Source of the DNA: Natrinema thermotolerans DSM 11552
Lineage (GTDB): Archaea > Halobacteriota > Halobacteria > Halobacteriales > Natrialbaceae
NCBI GenBank assembly: GCA_000337115.1
Contig: AOIR01000055.1
Span: 48,540-112,539, forward strand
Length of the DNA stretch: 64,000 nucleotides
Direction of reading: 5' to 3'
This document shows, in pieces, positions 51,900 to 60,371 of this stretch; within the stretch, counting starts at the first letter, position 1; every line of letters begins with the position of its first letter. Made by a program: the position numbers and the translations under genes. The notes below the pieces were generated by a model that worked only from the letters and a program-made list of their open reading frames with translations, was not told where the DNA came from and did no database searches.

Positions 51900-53996
51900 A
51901 TGAGCCACGAGGACTTTCCGACGGACGAACCCGCCGTCGTGACCTGTGGGCTCCCCTACGCGAACGGGGACCTTCACATCGGTCACCTGCGGGGGTATAT
52001 CGGCGCGGACGCCTTTTCCCGCGCGCTCGAGACGCTGGGACAGGAGACGGCCTACGTCTGCGGCTCGGACATGCACGGCACCCCGGTCGCCGTCAACGCC
52101 GAACAGGAGGGCGTCGACCCCGAGGACTTCGCGTTAGACTGGCACCGCCAGTACGAGGAGACGTTCCCGAAGTTCAACGTCGAGTTCGACAACTACGGTC
52201 ACACCCACGACGAGACCAACGTCGAGACGACGCAGGAGATCGTCCGGACGCTGGACGACGAGGGCTACATCTACGAGAAGGAGATCCAGGTCGCCTACGA
52301 TCCCGACGCCGACCAGTACCTCCCCGACCGCTACGTCGAGGGGACCTGTCCCTACTGCGGCGCAAAAGCCCGCGGCGACGAGTGCGACGAGGGCTGTCAG
52401 CGCCACTTAGAGCCCGGCGAGGTCGAGGACCCGACCAGTACGATCACGGGCAACCCCGCGGAGTACCGCGAGCGCACCCACAAGTTCTTCGAGGTCTCCG
52501 AATTCGCGGACTTCCTCACCGACTTTTTGGACGGCCTCGAGGGGACCTCGAACGCTCGTAACCAGCCCCGGCAGTGGATCGAGGACGGGCTGCAGGACTG
52601 GTGTATCACGCGGGATATGGACTGGGGGATCGATTACCCGACCGCCGACGGTGAGGACGAGAGCGACCTCGTCCTCTACGTCTGGGTCGACGCGCCGATC
52701 GAGTACATCTCGAGTTCGAAGCAGTACTCCGAGCGCGTCGGCGAAGACGCATTCGACTGGGAGCAGGTCTGGAAGGGCGACGGCGAGATCATGCACGTCA
52801 TCGGCCGGGACATCATCCAGCACCACGCGATCTTCTGGCCGGCGATGCTCGAGGGCGCGGGTTACAACAAGCCCCGCGGGATCGCCGCGACCGGCTTCAT
52901 CACGATCAACGGCAAGGGGCTCTCGACGAGTCGCAACCGGGCGATCTGGGCGAAGGAATACCTCGAGGAAGGGTTCCACCCCGATCTGCTGCGGTACTAT
53001 CTGACGACGACCGGCGGGCTCCAACAGGACGTCGACTTCTCCTGGGACGCCTTCCAGGAGACGGTCAACGGCGAACTCGTCGGGACTATCGGCAACTTCT
53101 GGTACCGCTCACTGCTCTTTGCCTACCGCAACTACGAGGGGACGCCGGACGCGGACGTCTCCGAGGAAGTCCGCGAGCGTATCGAGGGCGCGATCGGCGA
53201 CGTGCGCGAGAACGTCAACGACTACTCCATGCGCGGGGTCGGCGGAGCGGCGACCGAACTCGCGCAGTTCGGCAACGAGTACATCCAGCGCAACGAGCCC
53301 TGGAAGCTCGACGCCGAGAGCGAGGACGCGACGCAGGTCATCCGCGACTGCGTCCAGATCGCCAAGGCCGTCGCCGTCCTGCTCGAGCCGATCACCCCCG
53401 ACAAGGCCCAGGCCCTCTGGGCACAGATCGGCGAGGACGGCGATATCGCCGACGCCCACCTCGAGGACGCGCTCGAGGCTCCGCCACGGGACTTCGACGA
53501 GCCCGGCGAACTCTTCGAGAAGATCGAGGACGACCGCGTCGACGAACTGACTGAAAAGCTCGAGGAACGCGTCGCGGCCGCCTCGGACGATGGCGACGAG
53601 GAAACCGAAAGCGACGAAAGCACCGACGCGGAAGCCGACGGTATGAGTGACACCGATGATCTCGAGCCGCTGGCCGACGAGCGGATCGGGTTCGAGGACT
53701 TTCAGGAACTGGACGTCCGGGTCGGCCGGATCGAATCCGCCGAAGGGATCGAAGGCGCGGACGACCTCGCGCGCCTCGAGGTCGACATCGGCTTCGAGAC
53801 GCGACAGATCGTCGCGGGGATCAAGCAACTACACGACCTCGAGGAACTGCCGGGCGAGAAGTGCGTCCTGCTCGCGAACATGGAGAAGGCCGAACTGTTC
53901 GGCGTCGAGTCCAACGGGATGATCCTCGCCGCGGGCGAGGAGGCCGATCTGCTGACGACCCACGGCGACGCCGCCGTCGGCGAGAAGATCAAGTAA
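51900..53996 (+). CDS. metG: Methionyl-tRNA synthetase
   Basis: 698 aa from ATG 51900 (MSHEDFPTDEPAV); TTTTACG about 28 nt upstream is the likely TATA box. The HIGH-type motif is DLHIGHLRGY. The zinc knuckle is C-P-Y-C-G...C-D-E-G-C. The second catalytic motif is KGLSTSRN (KMSKS variant). DWGIDYPTADGE and VIGRDIIQHHAIFWPAML follow the family. The last ~115 residues are a fused tRNA-binding OB fold (FQELDVRVGRIESAEG, VAGIKQLHDLEELPGEK), joined by an acidic linker. It charges initiator and elongator tRNA-Met. Confidence 0.95.
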   Translation: MSHEDFPTDEPAVVTCGLPYANGDLHIGHLRGYIGADAFSRALETLGQETAYVCGSDMHGTPVAVNAEQEGVDPEDFALDWHRQYEETFPKFNVEFDNYGHTHDETNVETTQEIVRTLDDEGYIYEKEIQVAYDPDADQYLPDRYVEGTCPYCGAKARGDECDEGCQRHLEPGEVEDPTSTITGNPAEYRERTHKFFEVSEFADFLTDFLDGLEGTSNARNQPRQWIEDGLQDWCITRDMDWGIDYPTADGEDESDLVLYVWVDAPIEYISSSKQYSERVGEDAFDWEQVWKGDGEIMHVIGRDIIQHHAIFWPAMLEGAGYNKPRGIAATGFITINGKGLSTSRNRAIWAKEYLEEGFHPDLLRYYLTTTGGLQQDVDFSWDAFQETVNGELVGTIGNFWYRSLLFAYRNYEGTPDADVSEEVRERIEGAIGDVRENVNDYSMRGVGGAATELAQFGNEYIQRNEPWKLDAESEDATQVIRDCVQIAKAVAVLLEPITPDKAQALWAQIGEDGDIADAHLEDALEAPPRDFDEPGELFEKIEDDRVDELTEKLEERVAAASDDGDEETESDESTDAEADGMSDTDDLEPLADERIGFEDFQELDVRVGRIESAEGIEGADDLARLEVDIGFETRQIVAGIKQLHDLEELPGEKCVLLANMEKAELFGVESNGMILAAGEEADLLTTHGDAAVGEKIK

Positions 53997-54074
53997 GCGA
54001 CTCGGTCGGGAACGGGTGGTTGGGCGGTCGTGTACCGGCCGTTCGACACCCCGCCACGGGACTATCTTTCTTTA
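53997..54074. other. metG downstream spacer and left target site
   Basis: No gene. The segment ends in CTTTCTTTA (54066-54074), the left copy of a 9-bp direct repeat that flanks the MITE. Confidence 0.5.
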
Positions 54075-54228
54075 CGCTCTTGCGTAGCACATTGTTGATG
54101 GAGAGCTGTCTTGCGATTCCGTAGTGAGTCAAGCGAATCGAGAACTCATGACTCAGCAGTTCTGACGGCCAGTTACTGAATGCGGTCCGCAACGAAAGGC
54201 TGTATCAACAATCTCCTACGGAAGAGCG
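54075..54228. mobile_element. 154-bp MITE with 25-bp terminal inverted repeats
   Basis: The left end CGCTCTTGCGTAGCACATTG plus TTGAT (54075-54099) and the right end (54204-54228) are inverted copies matching at 22 of 25 positions. Immediately outside each end is the same 9-bp sequence, CTTTCTTTA, at 54066-54074 and 54229-54237: a target-site duplication. The interior (~104 bp) has no transposase; a minus-strand fragment with RTAFSNWPSELLSHEFS-like residues is too short to be one. It is therefore a non-autonomous element moved by a transposase elsewhere; 9-bp duplications are typical of some IS4/IS5-type families. Confidence 0.8.
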
Positions 54229-54237
54229 CTTTCTTTA

Positions 54238-54605
54238 AACAGCGAGAGAATCCCGCCGTTTACGGCGGGCGTGAATCGCGTCGCTCAACTATATAATCAG
54301 CGTTCAGCGATAATGCGGATATTTAAGTAATAGTGTGTTGTAGAATGACATACACCGAGGCGGTCACACCGCCCACTCAAATGCACAATATCGGGACTCC
54401 GGGACCCAGAACGTTCGAGACACCCTCTCGAACCGCTGTGGTGTCTCGGTCACAAGATAACTCTGAGTCCCATGCTGGGATAGGAGTAACGGCAGTGTGG
54501 CCCTGCCATCGGCCTGTCATGCCGACAAGTCGTAAACCAGCAAATATCCCAACCCAGCGGTGCGGTGCCGTGGGAAGCCCTGTCGTTTACGACGGGGAGG
54601 AGGTC
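54238..54605 (+). mobile_element. IS200/IS605-type remnant (PATE-like)
   Basis: Two palindromes bound it: CCCGCCGT-TT-ACGGCGGG (54252-54269) and CCTGTCGT-TT-ACGACGGG (54579-54596, one GU pair). Such subterminal hairpins mark IS200/IS605/IS1341 ends; the sequence after the second (GGAGGAGGTCAC) is the familiar right end. The intervening ~310 bp resembles the 3' end of a TnpB gene and its following omega-RNA region, but no intact tnpA or tnpB remains. Haloarchaeal palindrome-associated elements (PATEs) have this layout. No target duplication, as expected for this family. Confidence 0.6.
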
Positions 54606-54659
54606 ACCTGTCAACCCGCCTCAAATACAGCTATGTGGCTAGATGCAATACGTTCTCAT

Positions 54660-54830
54660 ATGTCACAGAGTGACGGGCGCGCTCGAGGGGTCGTCGGTCG
54701 AGACGTGGGGTCGAACTGGCTCGCGGGACTTCCCGCCGCTTGCGGATCGGCGGAAGCCAGGGCGCTCGTCGTGATCGCCCTCTCGCTGTTTTCGCTCATG
54801 GCGCTTGGCAACCTCGCCGGCCTCTGGTAA
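54660..54830 (+). CDS. Putative 56-aa single-pass membrane protein
   Basis: From ATG 54660 (MSQSDGRARGVVG...). A polar N-terminal half is followed by one hydrophobic segment, ALVVIALSLFSLMALGNLAG, ending in LW. Codons are GC-rich at third positions, unlike the mobile-element debris before it. Positive charges before the segment predict an N-in topology. No family is recognised; a small regulator or subunit of a membrane complex is possible. Confidence 0.5.
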   Translation: MSQSDGRARGVVGRDVGSNWLAGLPAACGSAEARALVVIALSLFSLMALGNLAGLW

Positions 54831-54933
54831 CGGTCCGATCCGGGCCCGCCGCTTGAGGCGGCGCGGCGGACCGGCGTTCGTCGCCACGCGGGGGTGACGT
54901 CCGGGAGCGCTGTCGCCAGTCCGCTCGGACGGG

Positions 54934-55221
54934 TCATACCTCGTCGACCAACTCGGAGAAGTCGTCGGTATCGACGATCGGCATCGTCTCTCCCTCGAGG
55001 CCCTGACGGTGCAGCGTCAACGCGGACTTGAACGCCGCCTCGCGGTCAGTGGCCTCGAAGGTGATCAGAAAGTCGTGTTCGCCGAGCGCGGCGTAGGAGT
55101 CGAGCAACTCGGTGTCGTGTCCCTCGAACTCCGTCCGGATCTCACCCCAGATCGTCGCGAGTTCCTGTACGTTCTGGACGTCGCGATCGGCGAGGTCGAC
55201 GAGAGTGGCGTAGGTCGGCAT
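54934..55221 (-). CDS. GYD-domain protein
   Basis: 95 aa from ATG 55221 (MPTYATLVDLADRDVQNVQ). It is a dimeric ferredoxin-like (alpha/beta) fold of the GYD family: the strand TYATLVDL, helix VQELATIWGEIRTEF, the GEHDFLITFEATDREAAF core (in place of the GxYD-type turn), and FKSALTLHRQGLEGE. The function is unknown. It is divergent from pyruvate kinase by ~130 bp. Confidence 0.8.
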   Translation of the reverse strand: MPTYATLVDLADRDVQNVQELATIWGEIRTEFEGHDTELLDSYAALGEHDFLITFEATDREAAFKSALTLHRQGLEGETMPIVDTDDFSELVDEV

Positions 55222-55352
55222 AGGAAATCGGAGGGTCGATCCGCGGAAAACGGTTGGCGTGGCAGGCGACGGGACCGCAACCGGCGGTCCGAACTGGTAC
55301 TCGAGGGCGAGTAAGCGACCGGTTTTTACGCCACCTGGCGTTAGCCCCCGAC

Positions 55353-57110
55353 ATGAGAAACGCGAAGATCGTCTGTACGCTGGGACCGGCGTCGAACGAC
55401 CGGGGAACGATCCGGGAGTTGGCCGAGGCGGGGATGTCGGTCGCACGGCTGAACGCGAGCCACGGGAGCCGCGAGGACCGCGCCGCGTTGGTCGACCGGG
55501 TCCGCGCGGTCGACGAGGAGCGCACCGAGCCCGTCGCGGTCATGCTCGACATGCAGGGCCCCGAGATCCGGACCGCGCCCCTGCCCGAGGGGGAGACAGT
55601 GACGCTCGAGACGGGCTCGGAGATCCGCTTCGTCGAGGGCGAGACGGCGACGCCGGAGACCGTCGGGCTCTCGCTGTCGATCGACGCCGTCGAGCCCGGC
55701 GATCGGATCCTGCTCGACGACGGGTTGATCGAGGCAACCGTCCTCGGAACCGAGGGCGAGGGCGTCCGAGCCCGCGTCGATACCGGCGGCGACCTCGGCG
55801 GCCGCAAGGGGGTCAACGTCCCCGGCGTCGAACTCGACCTCGACGTCGTCACCGAGTCCGACCGAAAGGATCTCGAGCTGGCCGCCGAAAAGGAGGTGGA
55901 CTTCGTCGCCGCGAGTTTCGTCCGGGACGCCGACGACGTCTACGAGGTCGACGAGGTACTCGAGGCGGCCGGAGCCGACATTCCGGTCATCGCGAAGATC
56001 GAGCGAGCAGGCGCGGTCGAGAACTTGGACGAGATCATCGACGCGGCCTACGGCGTGATGGTCGCCCGCGGCGACCTCGGCGTCGAGTGTCCGATGGAGG
56101 ACGTCCCGATGATCCAAAAGCGGATCATCCGGAAGTGTCGCGAGGCGGGGCGACCGGTCATCACGGCGACGGAGATGCTCGACTCGATGGTGACGGCTCG
56201 CCGACCCACCCGCGCGGAGGCCTCCGACGTCGCCAACGCCGTCCTCGACGGCACCGACGCGGTCATGCTGTCGGCCGAGACCGCGATCGGTGACCACCCC
56301 GTCGCCGTCGTCGACGCGATGGACAGCATCGTCCGCGAAGTCGAGGGCTCCGTGGAACACGCCGAACTGTTCGAGCAACGGGTCCCGGCCGCGGGCGAGG
56401 CGCGGACGGACGCGCTGGCTCGTTCGGCCCGCTTTCTGGCCCGGGATATCGACGCGGACGCGGTCGTCGCCGCGACCGAGTCCGGCTACACCGCACTCAA
56501 GACGGCGAAGTATCGTCCGGGCGTACCCGTCGTCGCCTCGACGCCGAGTCAGGCGGTGCGTCGCCAGCTCGCGCTGACCTGGGGCGTGACGCCGCTGTAT
56601 GCCTCCGTCTCGGATCAGGGTGCCGACGCCGTCGTCGAGAAGGCCGTTCAGGCCGCGTTAGACGCCGGCATCGCTGAAAGCGGGGATACCGTCGTCGTCC
56701 TCTGTGGCATGATGACCGAACTCGAGGGGGCGAACACGACGAACATGCTGAAGGTCCACGTCGCGGCCGACGCCCTGACGACCGGCCAGGTGGTCGTCGA
56801 GGGCAGGGCGACCGGGCCGATCGTTCACGCCACCGACGGCGATCTCTCGGGAGTCCCCGAGGGAGCGATCCTCGCGCTGTCGGCCGACTTCGACGCGGAG
56901 TTCTCGAGCGAGACGGACCGGATCGGCGGGATCGTCAACGCCCAGCGGGGGATGACCGGTTATCCGGCGATGATCGCCCGCGAACTGGGCGTGCCGATGA
57001 TCAGCGACGCGGACGTGGCGGCGCTGTCGGCCGGCGAGACGGTCACCGTCGACGCCGAGCGCGGCGTCGTCTACGGCGGCGATATCGGGGGTCGTCCCGA
57101 GCGCCCCTGA
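55353..57110 (+). CDS. pyk: Pyruvate kinase with C-terminal PEP-utilizer mobile domain
   Basis: 585 aa from ATG 55353. The barrel domain has AKIVCTLGPASNDRG, VARLNASHGSREDRAAL, DMQGPEIRT, FVAASFVRDADDV, and the K+/Mg2+ and PEP site VIAKIERAGAVENLDEI, GVMVARGDLGVE, VITATEMLDSM. The regular C-lobe (AVDRPTRAEASDV...) is followed by ~90 residues of a PEP-utilizer mobile domain, VVEGRATGPIVHATDG and GIVNAQRGMTGYPAMIARELG, as in PEP synthase. It makes pyruvate and ATP from PEP and ADP. The extra domain is present in a subset of bacterial and haloarchaeal enzymes. Confidence 0.94.
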   Translation: MRNAKIVCTLGPASNDRGTIRELAEAGMSVARLNASHGSREDRAALVDRVRAVDEERTEPVAVMLDMQGPEIRTAPLPEGETVTLETGSEIRFVEGETATPETVGLSLSIDAVEPGDRILLDDGLIEATVLGTEGEGVRARVDTGGDLGGRKGVNVPGVELDLDVVTESDRKDLELAAEKEVDFVAASFVRDADDVYEVDEVLEAAGADIPVIAKIERAGAVENLDEIIDAAYGVMVARGDLGVECPMEDVPMIQKRIIRKCREAGRPVITATEMLDSMVTARRPTRAEASDVANAVLDGTDAVMLSAETAIGDHPVAVVDAMDSIVREVEGSVEHAELFEQRVPAAGEARTDALARSARFLARDIDADAVVAATESGYTALKTAKYRPGVPVVASTPSQAVRRQLALTWGVTPLYASVSDQGADAVVEKAVQAALDAGIAESGDTVVVLCGMMTELEGANTTNMLKVHVAADALTTGQVVVEGRATGPIVHATDGDLSGVPEGAILALSADFDAEFSSETDRIGGIVNAQRGMTGYPAMIARELGVPMISDADVAALSAGETVTVDAERGVVYGGDIGGRPERP

Positions 57111-57240
57111 GACCGACTGTTGGACCGATTTCCCGGTGTAACTGCAGGACATCGGGGTTGGACCGGTGATACCGTACAACGGGCCGTCCGCCCCGCGCTC
57201 GGACCACGGGTTTTTGACGGCGGATCCGTTACAATCAGCC

Positions 57241-57615
57241 ATGGCAGACGAACCGTCCGGGACGCGAGACGACGCCGACGACGACCGGACCGAGCGGTCG
57301 GTTACGGGGCCCGACGCGACCCGGACCGACTCGGGCGAGGGCTGGGACGTCGCCGACCGGAGCGGCGACGCGGACCGAGACGATTCCGTTCGGGACGAGC
57401 GCGTCGACGATGACGACCGCATCCCGCTCGACCTCTCGGACTCGAGCGATGACGCGGCCGACGTGGACGACGATGAGGACGAGTACGCGCCGGAGCCGAA
57501 CGAGACGCCCATCGAGCCCGGGGAGCCGGAACTGGAAAGCGCGCTGTTCGTCCTGCTGGGGGCGATCGCGATGGTGTTGGTTCTCGTTCGTCTCGTAATG
57601 ATTCCGCTCGGCTGA
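57241..57615 (+). CDS. DUF7312-like acidic single-pass membrane protein
   Basis: 124 aa from ATG 57241. The first ~95 residues are extremely acidic and disordered (Asp/Arg/Ser/Glu). One C-terminal hydrophobic segment, SALFVLLGAIAMVLVLVRLV, anchors it (tail-anchored layout). No enzymatic motif. I recall this as a haloarchaeal DUF. It follows pyruvate kinase after 130 bp. Confidence 0.75.
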   Translation: MADEPSGTRDDADDDRTERSVTGPDATRTDSGEGWDVADRSGDADRDDSVRDERVDDDDRIPLDLSDSSDDAADVDDDEDEYAPEPNETPIEPGEPELESALFVLLGAIAMVLVLVRLVMIPLG

Positions 57616-57720
57616 GGCGGACTCGTCGCCACCGATCGCGTGAGAGTCAGGGGACCGAACGATAAAATCACTCGGCGACTGCGGTAAACATTTAATCGGG
57701 GCGAGACCTTAGCCCCGGAT

Positions 57721-58362
57721 ATGGTGGAATCCCTCGCGGGGAACGTGCCGCTTTTGCTCCTAGTCGCGGGACTCGTGTTGATGGTCCTCGAGGCGGTGTC
57801 TCCCGGCGCACATCTCATCGTCATCGGCGTCGCGCTCGTCGGTGCCGGGCTGCTCGGTGTGTTGTTCTCGCCCTTCGCGAACGTCCTCGTGTTGGCCCTG
57901 TTGACGCTGCTTATCGGTGCCGCGGCCGCCTACGTCTACCGCGAGTTCGACTTCTACGGCGGCAAAGGTACTGCCAGGACGACCGACTCGGACTCGCTGG
58001 CCGGCGTGACGGGTTACGTCACCGAGACGGTCACGACCCGCAGCGGCGAGGTCAAACTCGAGGAGGGCGGCTTCGCTCCCTACTACAGCGCTCGGACCAC
58101 CGACGGACGGATCGAGGAGGGCTCGGAAATCATCGTCATCGACCCCGGCGGTGGGAACGTTCTGACCGTCGAGTCCCTCGATGCGATCGGCGAGGACGAG
58201 ATCGACCGCGCGCTCGCACGCGATCAGGCCGAGACCGAGGCGGCCGCTGAAGCCGATGCCGCCTCGGTGGCCGACACGGAGACCGACGACGAACCGGCCG
58301 ATGACGCCGCGGTCGACCCCAACGACACCGAACCGGAAACGGAGACGGAAACGGAACGGTGA
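57721..58362 (+). CDS. NfeD-family membrane protein
   Basis: 213 aa. Membrane part: LLLLVAGLVLMVLEAVSPGAH, LIVIGVALVGAGLLGVLFS, and VLVLALLTLLIGAAAAYVY. After it a soluble OB-fold domain (LAGVTGYVTETVTTRSGEV, GSEIIVIDPGGGNVLTV), the NfeD C-terminal domain. A long acidic tail (Glu/Thr/Asp) ends it. NfeD partners with SPFH/stomatin proteins, and the SPFH gene follows directly (71 bp). A TATA-like CATTTAATC lies just upstream. Confidence 0.9.
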   Translation: MVESLAGNVPLLLLVAGLVLMVLEAVSPGAHLIVIGVALVGAGLLGVLFSPFANVLVLALLTLLIGAAAAYVYREFDFYGGKGTARTTDSDSLAGVTGYVTETVTTRSGEVKLEEGGFAPYYSARTTDGRIEEGSEIIVIDPGGGNVLTVESLDAIGEDEIDRALARDQAETEAAAEADAASVADTETDDEPADDAAVDPNDTEPETETETER

Positions 58363-58410
58363 GGTCCCGATCGGGGCAGACATGTCGACGAAACAAGGGA
58401 ACGCTTTTCC

Positions 58411-58431
58411 CCCCGCCGCCGTAAGGCGGGG
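58411..58431 (+). promoter_or_regulatory. 5'-leader hairpin abutting the SPFH start codon
   Basis: CCCCGCC (58411-58417) pairs with GGCGGGG (58425-58431) around GCCGTAA, and the ATG starts at 58434. The stem would sequester the purine-rich GGCGGGG that could serve as a ribosome-binding site. It may slow or regulate translation of the stomatin, or be a terminator/attenuator of the NfeD gene upstream. Confidence 0.4.
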
Positions 58432-58433
58432 AT

Positions 58434-59618
58434 ATGGTGGTCCAACTCATACCGATGCAGGCCCTCGGTGGGGCCCTGCTACTCGTCGGTGCCCTCTTGC
58501 TCGTCCTCGTGATCGCCGCGCTGCTGAGCGCGATCGAGATCGTCGACGCCTACGAGAAACGCGCGCTAACCGTCTTCGGTGAGTACCGAAAACTGCTCGA
58601 GCCGGGGATCAACTTCGTCCCGCCGTTCGTCTCGAACACGTACGCGTTCGACATGCGAACCCAGACGCTGGACGTGCCCCGGCAGGAAGCGATCACGCGC
58701 GACAACTCGCCCGTGACCGCCGACGCCGTCGTCTACATCAAGGTGATGGACGCCAAGAAGGCGTTCCTGCAGGTCGACGACTACAAACGGGCCGTCTCGA
58801 ACCTCGCCCAGACGACGCTGCGTGCCGTGCTGGGTGACATGGAACTCGACGACACGCTGAACAAGCGCCAGGAGATCAACGCCCGCATCCGCCAGGAACT
58901 CGACGAACCCACCGACGAGTGGGGGATCCGCGTCGAATCGGTCGAGGTCCGCGAGGTCAACCCCTCGAAGGACGTCCAGCGCGCGATGGAGCAACAGACC
59001 TCCGCCGAACGGAAACGCCGTGCCATGATCCTCGAGGCACAGGGTGAACGCCGCAGTGCCGTCGAGAAGGCCGAAGGTGACAAACAGAGCGAGATCATCC
59101 GTGCCCAGGGTGAAAAGCAGAGCCAGATCCTGGAGGCACAGGGTGACTCCATTTCGACCGTGCTGCGAGCCCGCTCGGCCGAATCGATGGGCGAGCGCGC
59201 CATCATCGACAAAGGAATGGAGACGCTCGGCGAGATCGGCCAGGGCGAGTCGACGACGTTCGTCATGCCCCAGGAACTCACCTCGCTGGTCGGGCGCTAC
59301 GGCAAGCATCTCTCGGGCAGCGACGTCGAGGCGGACGGTCAGGAACTCGAGAGCCGCGAGTTCGACGACGAGACGCGCGAACTGATCGGCCTGGACGACA
59401 TCGCCGAGATCATCGGCGAGATCGACCAGGAGGCCGAGATGGACGTCGAGGCGATGGAACAGGAGGCCCAGGCGATCAAGGAAGGCCAGGACACGGCGGA
59501 CATCTCGGATCCCGACGAGGTCATCGAACAGATGGATCAGGACTTCCAGGGCCAGACCGACGGTGGGACCGGCGTGCCGAGCGACGAGGCCGGCGACGAC
59601 CCCTCGTCCAGCGACTGA
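58434..59618 (+). CDS. SPFH/band-7 (stomatin-like) protein
   Basis: 394 aa. One N-terminal membrane segment (ALGGALLLVGALLLVLVIAA), then the SPFH domain: SAIEIVDAYEKRALTVFGEY, PGINFVPPFVSNTYAFDMR, VPRQEAITRDNSPVTADAVV, QTTLRAVLGDMELDDTLN, and a long charged coiled coil (QQTSAERKRRAMILEAQGER, GDKQSEIIRAQGEKQ). The C-terminus is acidic. It forms large membrane-bound rings or scaffolds. With NfeD this is the classic stomatin-partner pair. Confidence 0.93.
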   Translation: MVVQLIPMQALGGALLLVGALLLVLVIAALLSAIEIVDAYEKRALTVFGEYRKLLEPGINFVPPFVSNTYAFDMRTQTLDVPRQEAITRDNSPVTADAVVYIKVMDAKKAFLQVDDYKRAVSNLAQTTLRAVLGDMELDDTLNKRQEINARIRQELDEPTDEWGIRVESVEVREVNPSKDVQRAMEQQTSAERKRRAMILEAQGERRSAVEKAEGDKQSEIIRAQGEKQSQILEAQGDSISTVLRARSAESMGERAIIDKGMETLGEIGQGESTTFVMPQELTSLVGRYGKHLSGSDVEADGQELESREFDDETRELIGLDDIAEIIGEIDQEAEMDVEAMEQEAQAIKEGQDTADISDPDEVIEQMDQDFQGQTDGGTGVPSDEAGDDPSSSD

Positions 59619-59734
59619 TCGGCCCGCCCCGCGCTCTTTTGCCGACGCAGCCGTCCAGTAACCGGTCACTATCGGAAAACAGGACGGAGCGAAACCTGTT
59701 TTACGGGTCGAACCGTTGTGGACCGTAGATAGAC

Positions 59735-60364
59735 ATGACGAAGCCCGACGGGGTCGACGACGAGAAACGAGCGACCCTGCGCCGATTCGCTGCCCTCGGT
59801 GCTGCCTCCCCGCTCGTCGGTCGCGCCGACACAGCGGCGGCTGAAACGGGCGAAAGCGACGCGCGCGACGCGATCGCGGGCTACCTCTCGACGACGCCCG
59901 GTGCCCACTTCTCGAAGATCCGCGATGACCTCCAGCTGGGGACCGGCGAGACCCAACACCACCTCCGCCGACTCGAGGACGCCGGCGCGATCGAACGCTA
60001 CCGCGACGGCGACTACAAGCGCTACGTCACCGCCGGCCGGTTCGACGAGTTCGAAAAACGGGCGCTTGGCTACCTCCGGCGGGAGACCCCACGTGGCATG
60101 CTGATCGAACTCCTCTTGACGCCGTCGGCGACGGCCGCCGATCTCGCGGACGCACTCGAGGTCTCCGCACCCACGGTCAGCAAGTACGCCGGCGAACTCG
60201 AGGAGGCGGGCCTGCTCTCGCGGGCGGACGGCTACGCCGTCGAACGCCCCGAGACGGTGCTGGTGCTGGTCGTTCGCCACGCCGACTCCTTCGGCGATCG
60301 CGCGCGGACGCTGGCCCGGAACGCCGACGGCTATCTAGCGTATCAGGGCGACGACGCCGAATAA
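59735..60364 (+). CDS. Two-winged-helix transcriptional regulator with Tat-like N-terminus
   Basis: 209 aa. The first ~38 residues read DDEKRATLRRFAALGAASPL followed by VGRADTAAAETG, resembling a Tat-type signal with a twin-Arg (RRF), hydrophobic patch and A-x-A site. The rest holds two winged-helix domains: HFSKIRDDLQLGTGETQHHL with wing GAIERYRDGDYKRYV, and TAADLADALEVSAPTVSKYA with LLSRADGYAVERPE. A DNA-binding protein behind a Tat-like leader is unexpected; see findings. The alternative is that the leader is simply a helical extension. Confidence 0.82.
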   Translation: MTKPDGVDDEKRATLRRFAALGAASPLVGRADTAAAETGESDARDAIAGYLSTTPGAHFSKIRDDLQLGTGETQHHLRRLEDAGAIERYRDGDYKRYVTAGRFDEFEKRALGYLRRETPRGMLIELLLTPSATAADLADALEVSAPTVSKYAGELEEAGLLSRADGYAVERPETVLVLVVRHADSFGDRARTLARNADGYLAYQGDDAE

Positions 60365-60371
60365 TTCGTTC

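Noticed and set aside
53989-54192. Short minus-strand frame inside the MITE
   Set aside because: Crosses the inverted repeat and MITE boundary; too short for a transposase.
54333-54830. 165-aa frame read as one protein
   Set aside because: Its first two thirds are IS200/IS605-type debris; only the last 56 codons look like a gene.
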